Shown: in pieces, positions 51,905-61,611 of the stretch
How positions within the stretch are numbered: the first letter of the stretch is position 1
How the letters are laid out: each line of letters opens with the position of its first letter
Source: JAKAGZ01 sp963772675
GTDB taxonomy: Bacteria > Bacteroidota > Ignavibacteria > Ignavibacteriales > Ignavibacteriaceae
Assembly (NCBI GenBank): GCA_963772675.1
Contig: CAVYYF010000005.1
Span: 558,001-622,000 of the forward strand
Reading direction: 5' to 3'
DNA: 64,000 nucleotides
Notes under the pieces: model-generated
What the model saw: the letters and a program-made list of their open reading frames with translations, nothing else
What the model was told of the DNA's origin: nothing
Database searches by the model: none
Program-made: the position numbers and the translations under genes

Positions 51905-54386
51905 ATGAAATATGTAAAAGCTCCGAAACATAAAGAATTAAAACCGGAGGACCTCAGGTGGGAATGTGATCCGGATATCTTTGAATTTAAAACTACTGAT
52001 GAACTTGAGCCTATTGAAGGTATCCTGGGACAGCAGCGTGCACTCAATGCGATTAAAGTCGGCATGGATCTTCGCAGCCCGGGCTACAACATCTACATTG
52101 CCGGACTTTCAGGAACAGGTAAAACAACTACGGTAAAAAAAATTCTTGAAAAGGTAAGCTCACAATGCCCGTTATTGTATGACTATGCATATGTAAATAA
52201 TTTTAAAAATGAAGACCGACCGATACTGCTCACCTTTTTGAAAGGAAAGGCAAAGATTTTTAAGCAGGATCTTAATTCATCTATAGAAGTTTTAAAGATA
52301 AAAATTCCCCTTAGTCTTGAAAGCCATAATTATCTCAATCAGAAAAAGAAATTGTTAAAACTGTACGGTGATAAAGAACAAAAGATGATGAGCGGCTTTC
52401 AGGAGAAATTAAAAAAAGAGAACTTTCAACTTGGGCAGGTAAAGCAGGGCGAAACAGCTCGCCCGGATATTTTTCCTATCATTGAAAATAAAGCCGTGCC
52501 GATTTACCAGCTTGAAGAGATGGTGCAGCAAAAAAAGATTACTCAGGAAGAAGCTGAAAAAATACTTCAAAGCTATCGCGATCATCAACCTGAATTACAA
52601 TCTCTTTTCAAAAAAGGTTTGCAGATTAGCCAGGAGTTTCAGGAAAAACTGCTTGAGCTTGAAAAGAAAGCTGCCGAAGAAGTTGTCAAAGGCGTGATTG
52701 AAAATCTTAAAGAAAAGTATACTAGTACAAAAGTCACAAATTATCTTGACCAGGTTGAGTCAAGCATTCTGGATAGTTTACAAATATTTAAAGGCCAAAA
52801 ACCACAGGGAGACACAACCTCAGAAGGATTTTTTATTGACTATTTCAGGATATATGATGTAAATATTATTCTTGATAACTCAGACTCAAATTATTGTCCG
52901 GTAATAATTGAAACCTCTCCCACATTTGTTAATCTGTTCGGAACAATTGAAAAAATTAATGACGGACGCGGTGGCTGGTACAGCGATTTTACCAAAATAA
53001 AAGCCGGCTCAATGCTTCGCGCTAACGGCGGTTATCTTGTTCTTAATGTCAATCATCTTTTTGAAGAACCCGGAGCGTGGAGAATACTTAAAAGAGTTTT
53101 GATTTACGGGAAACTCGAAATACAGGACATGCAGAATGTATTTCAACTCTCAACTTCAATTTTGCAGCCAGAACCAATTGAAGTGGATACTAAAGTAATT
53201 CTTGTCGGCAGCCAGAGAACCTATTACCTACTTTCTGAATACGAAGATGATTTCAATAAAATATTTAAGATAAAAGCAGATTTTGATTATGAAATAAAAC
53301 GGACGGACGAAGTACTTGTTGAATATGCGCGCGTTATCAAAAAATTAATTAAAGAGGAAGGTCTGCACAAATTTGATAAAACAGCAATAGCCCAGTTGAT
53401 AGAAATCGGTGCAAGATATGCGGGGCAGAAATATAAATTAACTACTAGATTTTCAGTAATTGCAGACATAGCTCGCGAAGCAAATTTCTGGGCAAATGAA
53501 GTGGGTGAAGATGAAGTTACAGAAAAACATGTTCGTATGGCATTTGATGCGCTTAGAGAAAGACACGGATTAACTGAATCCAAAATAGATGATATGATAA
53601 AAGATAATATGATAATGATTGATATCCGACGGCGAAAGAGTTGGACAGATTAATGGTCTGGCAGTTTATGGCAGTGGATTATATTCATTTGGCAGACCGA
53701 CAAGAATTACTTCAACAATTTCGCTTGGAAGTGGCAACATTATAAATGTTGAACGCGAATCGGAACTGAGCGGAAAAACATATAACAAAGGAGTACTAAT
53801 TATTACAGGTTATTTTAAAGAAACTTTTGGGAAAAATCATCCACTGGCTTTTAATGCAAACCTTGTATTTGAACAATCATATGGCGGAGTTGATGGAGAC
53901 AGTGCTTCCTGTGCTGAAATTTTTGCTTTACTTTCAACTTTATCCGGCGTTCCTATTAAACAATCTATCGGTGTGACAGGTTCTTTAAATCAGAAAGGCG
54001 ATGTCCAGCCAATCGGGGGAGTGAATGAAAAAACCGAAGGTTTTTTCGATGTTTGTAAATCAAAAGGTCTGACGGGAAAACAGGGTGTTATTATTCCATA
54101 TCAGAATGTTAAAGATCTGATGCTTCGTGAGGATGTAGTACAAGCAGTAAAAGATGGTAAATTTCATATCTTGCCAATAAAAAGAGTTGAAGAAGGGATT
54201 GAAATACTGACCGGGATTAAGGCAGGGAAATATACCGGGAAAAGTTATGAACCAAACACAATTTTCGGATTAGTTGAAAAAGAAATCAAAGACCTTTATG
54301 TAAAGTCAAAGCCTAAACCGGATCATTTAGATAAAAGCAAATCGAAATTAAAGAGAACTAAACCTCGGACTAAAAAGAAAAAATGA
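51905..54386 (+). pseudogene. Lon-like ATP-dependent protease (AAA_32 / LonC-type), one frameshift near 53626
   Basis: Frames 51905-53653 (582 residues) and 53619-54386 (255) give one protein of about 820 residues. N-terminal AAA domain: Walker A AGLSGTGKTTTVKKI, a coiled-coil insert (residues about 150-270), then GSMLRANGGYLVLNVNHLFE with the ATPase core. C-terminal Lon protease domain: Ser in GVDGDSASCAEIFALLSTL and Lys in NQKGDVQPIGGVNEKTEGFF, the Ser-Lys dyad. Removing one C at 53626-53627 gives MIMIDIDGERVGQINGLAVY, the family join. Strong GGTGGGGAACC site before the ATG. The stop overlaps the pyruvate kinase start (ATGA). The family degrades damaged or unfolded proteins in the cytoplasm, without needing ClpX-type partners. 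Confidence 0.85.
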
Positions 54387-55823
54387 GCACTACACTTCCT
54401 GAAAACTTCGCCAAAGTAAAAATACTTTGTACACTTGGACCGGCAACTAATCATGCTGATATTATAAAAAAAATGATCCTTAACGGAATGGATGGCGTTC
54501 GCCTGAATTTTTCTCATGGTGATTATAAATTTTATGAAGATTTATATAAAGAAATTCATAATGCCTGCATTGAAGAAAATACCCCTCTTTCAATTCTAAT
54601 AGATCTTCAGGGCCCCAAAATAAGAATTGGAGAGTTGAGTAAACCTGAAATAGAATTAGTTCAGGGTGATGAAATAGAAATTACCACAAAAGAAATAAAA
54701 GGAACAAAGGAAAAAATTTCATGTTCATATGAATTTCTTGCCAAAGATGCGAAAGTCGGCGATCCTGTTTTAATAGATGATGGCTTAATAAGGTTAAGAG
54801 TTAAAGAGAAGAATAAAATATCGATTATTTGTTCCATAGAGAATGGTGGAATTCTAAAGCCTAAAAAAGGAATGAATCTGCCCGGGAATGAAATTATCGA
54901 CTAAATCTGTTACTGAAAAGGATTTCAGGGATCTGGAATTTGCAATGAATTACAGGACTGATTATGTAGCGCTTTCATTTGTAAGAAGTGTCAATGACAT
55001 AATTCACTTAAGAAACTGGATGAAAGATAAAAATTTTATTCGCCCAATTATTGCAAAGATTGAAAAGAAGGAAGCGTGTGATAATATAGATAAAATCATT
55101 GAGGAGGCGGATGGAATTATGGTTGCACGCGGTGATCTTGGCGTAGAAATTCCGGCACAGGAAGTTCCGATAATTCAAAAGGAAATTATTAAAAAGTGTA
55201 ATGCAAGGGGCAAACTTGTTATCACGGCAACACAAATGCTCGACTCTATGATACATAATCCAATACCAACCCGTGCGGAAGCATCCGATGTTGCGAATGC
55301 GGTGCTGGATGGTACCGATGTTGTAATGTTAAGCGGAGAGACTTCAGTTGGAAGATTCCCTGTAAATTCTGTACACATGATGGATGAGATTATTAAAAAT
55401 GCGGGACCGCATATTATTCCTTTGAAAGAAGATGATTTTATTAAATCATCTTCAACAGAGGAAAATTTATTTGATTCTATGGGGCGCGCAATTGTAGCTA
55501 TGAGCAGGCAAATAAATGCATCGGCTATAGTTGTATTTACGTTCCAGGGAAGAACGGCTATGAACTTATCAAAATATAAACCCGCTGCCAAAATAATTGC
55601 TGTATCTAATAGTTTTGACACTATGAACAATCTATGTTTAAGATGGGGAGTTACGTCAATGTTTTGTGCAGAGATTGATAAAGAGCACCTTGCAATTGAT
55701 AATATTAAAAAAATGATTCTCGATGCCGGACACATAAAAGAAGGCGATATAGTGATATTTATGGCTGGTGCTCCATACTCAGAGAAAAGCAGAGCAAACT
55801 GGCTCAGGTTTGAAGTGATTTAA
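54383..55823 (+). pseudogene. pyk: pyruvate kinase, one frameshift near 54887
   Basis: Frames 54383-54904 (173 residues) and 54888-55823 (311) rebuild a full-length pyruvate kinase of about 480 residues. Motifs in order: KILCTLGPATNHADIIKKMI, MDGVRLNFSHGDY, ILIDLQGPKIRIGE; then IIAKIEKKEACDNIDKIIEE with the catalytic Lys, ADGIMVARGDLGVEIPAQEV, KLVITATQMLDSMIHNPIPT and the C-terminal alpha/beta domain. Dropping one A at 54887-54888 gives NLPGMKLSTKSVTEKDFRDL, the expected hinge. It makes pyruvate and ATP from PEP, feeding the pyruvate dehydrogenase encoded at 7.7-13.5 kb. As glycolysis depends on it, an assembly error is the better reading. It overlaps the Lon-like gene by four bases. Confidence 0.88.
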
Positions 55824-55909
55824 TTTCTGACTTTAAGCAGAACTATTCTTCTCTTATATTATTTATAAAAATTTCTTATAATCTCTCTTTCTATTTATTT
55901 ATCCTTATA

Positions 55910-56938
55910 ATGATTGCGCAAACAAAGAATATGGTTGAAGCAAAATGGTGGGAGCCGGTTGATAAAGATAAAATTTTGTGTACTCTTTGTCCGCGTTATT
56001 GCAAGATAGGTGAGGGGCAGCCGGGCTTTTGCTATATAAGACAAAATCACGGTGGAAAGCTTTATACTACAGGTTACGGGCATCCAACCGGTTTTGCAAT
56101 TGATCCCATTGAAAAGAAACCATTAAATCATTTTTTGCCGGGTACATCTGTACTAAGTTTTGGAACAGCGGGGTGTAATCTCGGCTGCAAATTTTGCCAG
56201 AACTGGTCGATCAGCAAGGCAAAACTTGATGAACTTAACTCCACCGAAGCTTCTCCTGAAGATGTAGTAAACCTGGCTAAAAAATATCGTACACCGTCTA
56301 TCGCATATACTTATAATGATCCGACAATATTTGGCGAGTACGTTATTGATATATCAAAGATTGCTCACGAAGAAAATATAAAGACTGTCATGGTGACAGC
56401 CGGATATATCGATAAAGAAGCAAGGAAAGAAATTTATAAACATATCGACGCAGCAAATGTAGACCTGAAAGGATTTACTGAAAAATTTTATTTCAAACAA
56501 ACTTTTTCACATTTGAATGACGTGCTTGACACACTTATCTGGTTAAAAAATGAAACTGATGTCTGGTTTGAAATCACTACGCTTTTAATTCCAGGTGAAA
56601 ATGATTCCTCTGAAGAAATTAAAAATGAATGTGACTGGATTCTAAAAAATCTGGGTGATTCAATTCCATTGCATTTAACAGCGTTCCATCCTGACTTCAG
56701 AATGATGAATAAAGAAAATACTCCGGCTGAAACACTTAACAGGTCTCGAAAAATTGCTCAATCGATGGGAATAAAATTTTGCTACGTTGGGAATATCCAC
56801 AACACCGAAGGGCAAACAACTTATTGCCCTGAATGTAAGGAACCCCTGATTAAACGTGATTGGCATGATGTATATTCGAACAAAATTGTTCAAGGGAAAT
56901 GTTTTAAATGCGGAGCTGCGATAGCAGGGGTATTCTAA
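55910..56938 (+). CDS. amrS: AmmeMemoRadiSam system radical SAM enzyme
   Basis: 342 residues. Radical SAM core with the Fe-S cysteines in GTAGCNLGCKFCQNWSIS, preceded by an N-terminal cysteine-rich segment (ILCTLCPRYCKIGEGQPGFC) and ended by a zinc-like knuckle (TTYCPECKEP...KCFKCGAAI). This arrangement is that of the AmmeMemoRadiSam family, which occurs with two partners (AmmeMemo AMMECR1-like and Memo-like). Neither is in this window. The system modifies an unknown substrate. ATG at 55910 or, seven codons later, 55931; no ribosome binding site decides between them. Confidence 0.88.
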   Translation: MIAQTKNMVEAKWWEPVDKDKILCTLCPRYCKIGEGQPGFCYIRQNHGGKLYTTGYGHPTGFAIDPIEKKPLNHFLPGTSVLSFGTAGCNLGCKFCQNWSISKAKLDELNSTEASPEDVVNLAKKYRTPSIAYTYNDPTIFGEYVIDISKIAHEENIKTVMVTAGYIDKEARKEIYKHIDAANVDLKGFTEKFYFKQTFSHLNDVLDTLIWLKNETDVWFEITTLLIPGENDSSEEIKNECDWILKNLGDSIPLHLTAFHPDFRMMNKENTPAETLNRSRKIAQSMGIKFCYVGNIHNTEGQTTYCPECKEPLIKRDWHDVYSNKIVQGKCFKCGAAIAGVF

Positions 56939-57043
56939 TTTATTTTAATACCTCTCTGATTTCTTTTCGGAATAATTCTTAATTTCATGTTATAGATTTT
57001 AATTTAACTAACAATATTTTAAAGAAATAGACGGAGATACTAA

Positions 57044-57817
57044 ATGGGTAGGTTAAATGGGAAAATTGTTTTTATTACGGGAGCTACTGCAGGAATTGGT
57101 GAATCTTGTGCCTTTGATTTTGCCAGGGAAGGAGCCAACCTGATTTTATGTGCAAGAAGAATAGAAAAGCTTGAACAAATTGTTACTAAAATTAAAAAAG
57201 ATTTTGGCGTAAAGATCCACTACTTTCAGCTTGATGTCAGAGATAAATATGCTGTTGAAGCAGAAATTTCTGCTTTACCCGAAGAGTGGAAAAATATCGA
57301 TATACTTGTAAATAATGCGGGGCTGGCGAGAGGCTTCAGCAAAATGGATAATGGCGATATTGAAGCATGGGAGGAAATGATTGATACTAATATAAAAGGT
57401 CTTTTGTACATTTCCCGGCAGGTTTTGCCTTTGATGACGGCAAGGAACAGCGGACATGTAATTAATATCGGCTCGGTTGCAGGACACGAAGTATATCCTA
57501 ATGGCAATGTTTATTGTGCAACTAAATTTGCAGTTCACGCGCTGAGCAAAGGAATTCGTTATGATCTTCTCGATAAAAAGATAAAGGTTACTACAATTGC
57601 TCCCGGACTTGTTGAAACTGAATTCGGTGAAGTGAGATTTTCCGGTGATAAGGATAGAGCCAAACAGGTTTATAAAGGTATAACTCCGTTGGTAGCCAAA
57701 GATATTTCTGACCTTGTTTTATTTGCAGCGACAAGGCCGGAACACGTTAACATAAATGAAATAGAGGTTACTCCTACAGCACAAGCTTCATCAACGCAGG
57801 TTTTCAGAGAAGATTAA
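57044..57817 (+). CDS. short-chain dehydrogenase/reductase (YdfG-like)
   Basis: 257 residues. Classical SDR: cofactor loop VFITGATAGIGESCAFDFAR, NNAGLARG, catalytic Ser in NIGSVAGHEV and Tyr-Lys in NVYCATKFAVHALS. The Arg after the second strand (LILCARRIEKL) favours NADP(H). Overall similarity is to YdfG-type 3-hydroxy acid dehydrogenases and serine dehydrogenases; the substrate is not resolved. ACGGAGAT site before the ATG. Monocistronic. Confidence 0.85.
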   Translation: MGRLNGKIVFITGATAGIGESCAFDFAREGANLILCARRIEKLEQIVTKIKKDFGVKIHYFQLDVRDKYAVEAEISALPEEWKNIDILVNNAGLARGFSKMDNGDIEAWEEMIDTNIKGLLYISRQVLPLMTARNSGHVINIGSVAGHEVYPNGNVYCATKFAVHALSKGIRYDLLDKKIKVTTIAPGLVETEFGEVRFSGDKDRAKQVYKGITPLVAKDISDLVLFAATRPEHVNINEIEVTPTAQASSTQVFRED

Positions 57818-57818
57818 T

Positions 57819-59090
57819 TTATTGGGTATCCTGAGAGATACCATTTAAGATTTCTGATAATTCAGCAGCAATATTTTTTCTGTCAAATTTACGGACCCTG
57901 GATAAATCAGTTTTAAACTGACTTGCTTTCTCAAAAAACTCTATTCCATTTTCGTTATAACCGAAGATCATACCTGCGTTTGTATCGTGGAGAATATTTT
58001 TCACTTCTTCATTGTCATCTCCGAAAGCGATTATTGGTTTACCGGTTCTGAGGTATTCAAATAATTTTCCCGGGACGTGCCGCTTTTCTGTCGCACAAAC
58101 AAGTAGATAAGAGGCATTAATTAATTCGTTTAGTAATTTATCGTAAGGCAAAAATCCAAGAAACTCCGTATAAGGCATCAAACAATTTTTGCCAATCTCT
58201 TCTTTTATTTCAGGGCTAACTGTTCCGATGAATTTTATCCTGAGCTTTCTTGCATTTTCAACTTCTTTCTTAAGCATTCCCCAAAAATTTTTGGGATTCT
58301 GAAAGTTAAAGATATTTCCTGCGTGTACCAATGTTTCAGACACTGAATCATTCTTCTGTCCTAAATTTTCAAAACTGTCCTCATTATATCCCCAGTATAA
58401 AACATTGCTTTTATCTTTTATGAAATTGTATTTGTTGGTATAATCATTTTTCATCGTCCGGGTTACAAAAACAATTGACCTTGCATTTTGCATTACCGAC
58501 TTCTCAAGATGGCTATCAATTGCAAGCGTTAAAGCATTTCTTCTAAATTCTCTGTAATAAGCAATATCTACCCAGGGATCAATGAAAACAGGAACGTGAG
58601 GAACCCGGTTTCTTTTGCTTAAACTCTTTCCGATTAAGTGTGTTGTGTGTGGCGGCCCGATTGAAATTATTGCATCGAATTTTTCTTTTGGGAACAATTT
58701 ATTCCCTGCCGATACAGCAGAAAAATACCATCCTATCCTGGCATCAGGAATGAACAAGTTCATTCTTATCCAGATTGAAATTCTATGCGTCAGACTTTTA
58801 TTTGTTCTTGAAATAGTTTCCGATGCAACAAGCTGTTCACCCTGTGATTTACCAGTGAATTTTCTATATAAGTCGAATGGCTCGAAAGATTTTGTTTTAA
58901 CAACCTTTAGATTTTTATCGATATCTTCAGACAAGCTTTCGTCTTTTTGAGTGAATGTATCTTCCTTTACTGTTAATACACTTGGCTGCCAACCTGATTC
59001 AGGTAAGTATTGTATCATCTTTAAAGGCCAGTGCAGAGAAGCCTTCCCGGACGGTGGCCAATAATATGTTATGAATAATACTTTTTTCAT
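57819..59090 (-). CDS. glycosyltransferase family 4-like protein
   Basis: 423 residues, GT-B fold. N-terminal ITYYWPPSGKASLHWPLKMI is the Bacteroidota GT4-like acceptor-domain start; C-terminal donor domain has KLRIKFIGTVSPEIKEEIGK, EFLGFLPYDKLLNELINASY and the nucleotide-sugar Glu motif HVPGKLFEYLRTGKPIIAFG. Acts on a surface polysaccharide or glycolipid in the cytoplasm. Its start overlaps the stop of the methyltransferase gene by one base, so the two form an operon; no other glycan genes are near. Confidence 0.82.
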   Translation of the reverse strand: MKKVLFITYYWPPSGKASLHWPLKMIQYLPESGWQPSVLTVKEDTFTQKDESLSEDIDKNLKVVKTKSFEPFDLYRKFTGKSQGEQLVASETISRTNKSLTHRISIWIRMNLFIPDARIGWYFSAVSAGNKLFPKEKFDAIISIGPPHTTHLIGKSLSKRNRVPHVPVFIDPWVDIAYYREFRRNALTLAIDSHLEKSVMQNARSIVFVTRTMKNDYTNKYNFIKDKSNVLYWGYNEDSFENLGQKNDSVSETLVHAGNIFNFQNPKNFWGMLKKEVENARKLRIKFIGTVSPEIKEEIGKNCLMPYTEFLGFLPYDKLLNELINASYLLVCATEKRHVPGKLFEYLRTGKPIIAFGDDNEEVKNILHDTNAGMIFGYNENGIEFFEKASQFKTDLSRVRKFDRKNIAAELSEILNGISQDTQ

Positions 59091-59701
59091 TAGAATTCTT
59101 TCTTACCAACAAATCTGATTACTGATGCTTCACCGGAATGGAAGGAGCTTTCTGATAAATAAATAATCTCCTTAGTTAACAGTACTGTAGTTAGTCCGGC
59201 AAATGTTTCTTTAATATCCTCAATCGAATAAAGCATTTCCTCACTTCGCGGACCGCCTGAACTTTTTCCGAGTTGTTCTTTTGAATAAGCTTCCATAATT
59301 ACAACTCCGTTTGGTTTTAATGAAGAAATTACTTTTTTGTGAACTTTCTCCCTTGTTTTTTCATTTAAGTGAAGAAATATCAAACCTGCAGCATCATAAA
59401 AATTTTTCCGTGGTTCATAATTTTCAAGATTATTGACGGTATAATATATTTCGACATTTTTGTCCTTCGCTAGTTTTAATGCTTTATCTTTAGCCTTCAG
59501 GCTAAAATCCACAGCATCTACAAGCCAGCCTTTTTGTGCAGCATAAATGCCGTTTCTTCCTTCACCTTCACCAAGCATTAATATTCTGCCCGGTTTTACC
59601 AGGTCTAATTGCTGTTTAAAGAATTCATTCGGATCAGTTCCGTAAACGAAATTCTCATTTGAATATCTCTCATCCCAGAAAGAGCCTCCAAAACTATTCA
59701 T
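59090..59701 (-). CDS. class I SAM-dependent methyltransferase (TehB-like)
   Basis: 203 residues. SAM-binding motif I in RILMLGEGEGRNGIYAAQKG, acidic ribose-binding motif II in VDAVDFSLKAKDKALKLA, and the LKPNGVVIMEAYSKEQLG turn. N-terminal SFWDERYSNENFVYGTDPNE is typical of the TehB/thiopurine-like small-molecule methyltransferases. Likely soluble. The coupling to the glycosyltransferase may reflect shared transcription only. Substrate unknown. Confidence 0.82.
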   Translation of the reverse strand: MNSFGGSFWDERYSNENFVYGTDPNEFFKQQLDLVKPGRILMLGEGEGRNGIYAAQKGWLVDAVDFSLKAKDKALKLAKDKNVEIYYTVNNLENYEPRKNFYDAAGLIFLHLNEKTREKVHKKVISSLKPNGVVIMEAYSKEQLGKSSGGPRSEEMLYSIEDIKETFAGLTTVLLTKEIIYLSESSFHSGEASVIRFVGKKEF

Positions 59702-59851
59702 CTTTTATCTCCAAATTAGAAATTATATGCGATTCAAAATAATAAAAATTCATTTCACAATGTCACTATTCATTTCCGTTGTTTACCGTGAATTATTGGT
59801 ATTTTAAGATAGAGGTTCTTTTTGTAGTTTGAATTAAATTTTAGGGTAGCC

Positions 59852-60934
59852 ATGCTTATAGATATAACAACCGCCTCACCACCATATAAGGTGCCGCAGA
59901 AAATAGCCAAAGAAGAATTAAAAAAAAGAATGGGAGAAAATCCTGCCGTTTCCAGAATGATTGATATCGCTGCCCACTATTCTGGAATTGACACCCGCCA
60001 CTTTGTTGTGCCTGATGGAGATTCCAAATCAGAAAATAAATTTTTTTCAAATAGCAAAGGTTATATAAAACCTGATACCAATCATCGTATGTCTGAATAC
60101 GAAAAATGGTCAAAACAATTAACCGCAGAAGCAGTTTCGAAAATTTTAAATAAAAATAATATCAAAGCATCGGATATTGAAAGGCTTATTACAATATCGT
60201 GCACGGGATTTTTTGCACCCGGGCTGGATTATCATCTAATAAAAGAATTTGGAATTCCGCTTACAGTTAAAAGGACTAATATCGGGTTTATGGGTTGCGC
60301 AGCTTCACTGATTGGATTTAATTCAGTTCTTGAAGCAATGACCTCTACAAATGGCAACTGCCTTAATACATTAATGGTTTCAGTTGAGATATGCAGTCTT
60401 CATCTGCAGACGGAACCTACGCGGGACAATATTCTTGCAAATACAATTTTTGCTGATGGAGCAGCAGCAGCACTTTTTTCAAAATCTGAAATAGCGAAAT
60501 TGAATTTGATAAGTACAGATTCAGTATTATTTGAAAACTCTGCTAATGCGATGGGCTGGAAGATTGGAAATTTCGGGTTTGAAATGATGCTTTCCTCTGA
60601 TTTACCTAAAATGATACTTGAATTTGCTGTACCAAAGCTTTTAGATATTCTAAAACCCAAAAATCTTTCTGTTGATAAAATAAAATATTGGGCGCTTCAT
60701 CCCGGCGGCAGAGCGATTCTTGATTCACTCCAGCAAGGATTAAAGCTCGACGAAGAAAAGATGCACCCATCAAAAGAAATATTAAAAAATTATGGCAATA
60801 TGTCTTCAGCGTCGATTTTATTTGTTCTGAAAGAAATCATTGACAATCATAAAATTAAAAATGATGAATATTGTTGTGCAGTTGCCTTTGGGCCTGGATT
60901 AACAATGGAAGTTGCAATTCTGAAGGGAGCGTGA
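59852..60934 (+). CDS. type III polyketide synthase
   Basis: 360 residues of the chalcone/stilbene synthase family, acting as a homodimer that extends an acyl-CoA starter with malonyl-CoA. The triad is complete: Cys149 in NIGFMGCAASLIGFNSVL, His283 in YWALHPGGRAILDSLQ, Asn316 in KNYGNMSSASILFVLKEI. TISCTGFFAPGLDYHLIKEF is the second conserved block. Bacterial members of this branch make alkylpyrones or alkylresorcinols from fatty acyl starters; the starter here cannot be told. AGGG precedes the ATG. First of three overlapping genes. Confidence 0.92.
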   Translation: MLIDITTASPPYKVPQKIAKEELKKRMGENPAVSRMIDIAAHYSGIDTRHFVVPDGDSKSENKFFSNSKGYIKPDTNHRMSEYEKWSKQLTAEAVSKILNKNNIKASDIERLITISCTGFFAPGLDYHLIKEFGIPLTVKRTNIGFMGCAASLIGFNSVLEAMTSTNGNCLNTLMVSVEICSLHLQTEPTRDNILANTIFADGAAAALFSKSEIAKLNLISTDSVLFENSANAMGWKIGNFGFEMMLSSDLPKMILEFAVPKLLDILKPKNLSVDKIKYWALHPGGRAILDSLQQGLKLDEEKMHPSKEILKNYGNMSSASILFVLKEIIDNHKIKNDEYCCAVAFGPGLTMEVAILKGA

Positions 60935-61611
60935 TGTTTCTGAAAAGAAGCTACACCCCTGAAATGATGGATGATTTCTCTATTCAGGATGAAAGAATAG
61001 ATTTAGCTTTAAGCGAGCTGAGAGTTACGAATAAACTGCTTGGTGGGATTTCAACTACTGAAGAAGGATTGAGTTTATTATTGAACGGAAAGAAGAGTGA
61101 TAATATATCTATCCTTGACGTTGGAGCAGGTGCCTCAGACATACTTCAACATTTAAATAAAAATTTACTTCCAATAAAAATCATCAGTATTGATTTAAAT
61201 AAAAGAGCGTGCAAATATCTCAAAAGGACTTCAGCCGCTGAAGTTATTTGTGCCGATTCAACCAGCGTTCCTGTAAAAGAAAAAAAAATTGATATTGTTC
61301 ACGCCTCATTATTTTTGCATCATTTTAATGAAGAAGAAATAAAAAAGATGCTTGCTGATTTACTAAGGGTTTCAAAATCGGGGATAGTTATAAATGACCT
61401 GCGAAGATCTGTATTTGCTTTATTAGGAATAAAAATAATCTCAGCTTTATTTTCTAAAAGTGAAATGTTTAAGAATGACGGGCCGCTTTCAGTAAGAAGA
61501 GGATTTGTAAAAACTGATTGGTTAAAAATTCTAAATGGCCTGGGAATTAAAAAGTATCGATTAAAAAGGAAATGGGCATTCAGGTGGATGCTTGTAATCT
61601 ATGTCTCGTGA
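60934..61611 (+). CDS. class I SAM-dependent methyltransferase of the type III PKS operon
   Basis: 225 residues from the ATG at 60934, which overlaps the PKS stop by one base; a longer frame from 60871 would begin inside the PKS. SAM motif ISILDVGAGASDILQHLNK, LIDLNKRAC-type acidic strand (ISIDLNKRACKYLK), and the post-I block IDIVHASLFLHHFNEEEIKK. C-terminal hydrophobic segments (FALLGIKIISALF, WMLVIYVS) suggest membrane contact, in keeping with a lipid substrate. Probably O- or C-methylates the polyketide product. Confidence 0.85.
   Translation: MFLKRSYTPEMMDDFSIQDERIDLALSELRVTNKLLGGISTTEEGLSLLLNGKKSDNISILDVGAGASDILQHLNKNLLPIKIISIDLNKRACKYLKRTSAAEVICADSTSVPVKEKKIDIVHASLFLHHFNEEEIKKMLADLLRVSKSGIVINDLRRSVFALLGIKIISALFSKSEMFKNDGPLSVRRGFVKTDWLKILNGLGIKKYRLKRKWAFRWMLVIYVS

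Noticed and set aside
53600..53660. Programmed ribosomal frameshift as an explanation for the Lon-like gene
   Set aside because: No slippery heptamer or downstream structure is seen, and neighbouring genes are broken in the same way, which favours sequence error.
57826..57843. GGTATC...GATACC inverted repeat at the 3' end of the glycosyltransferase gene
   Set aside because: Six base pairs inside coding sequence without a T run; likely chance.
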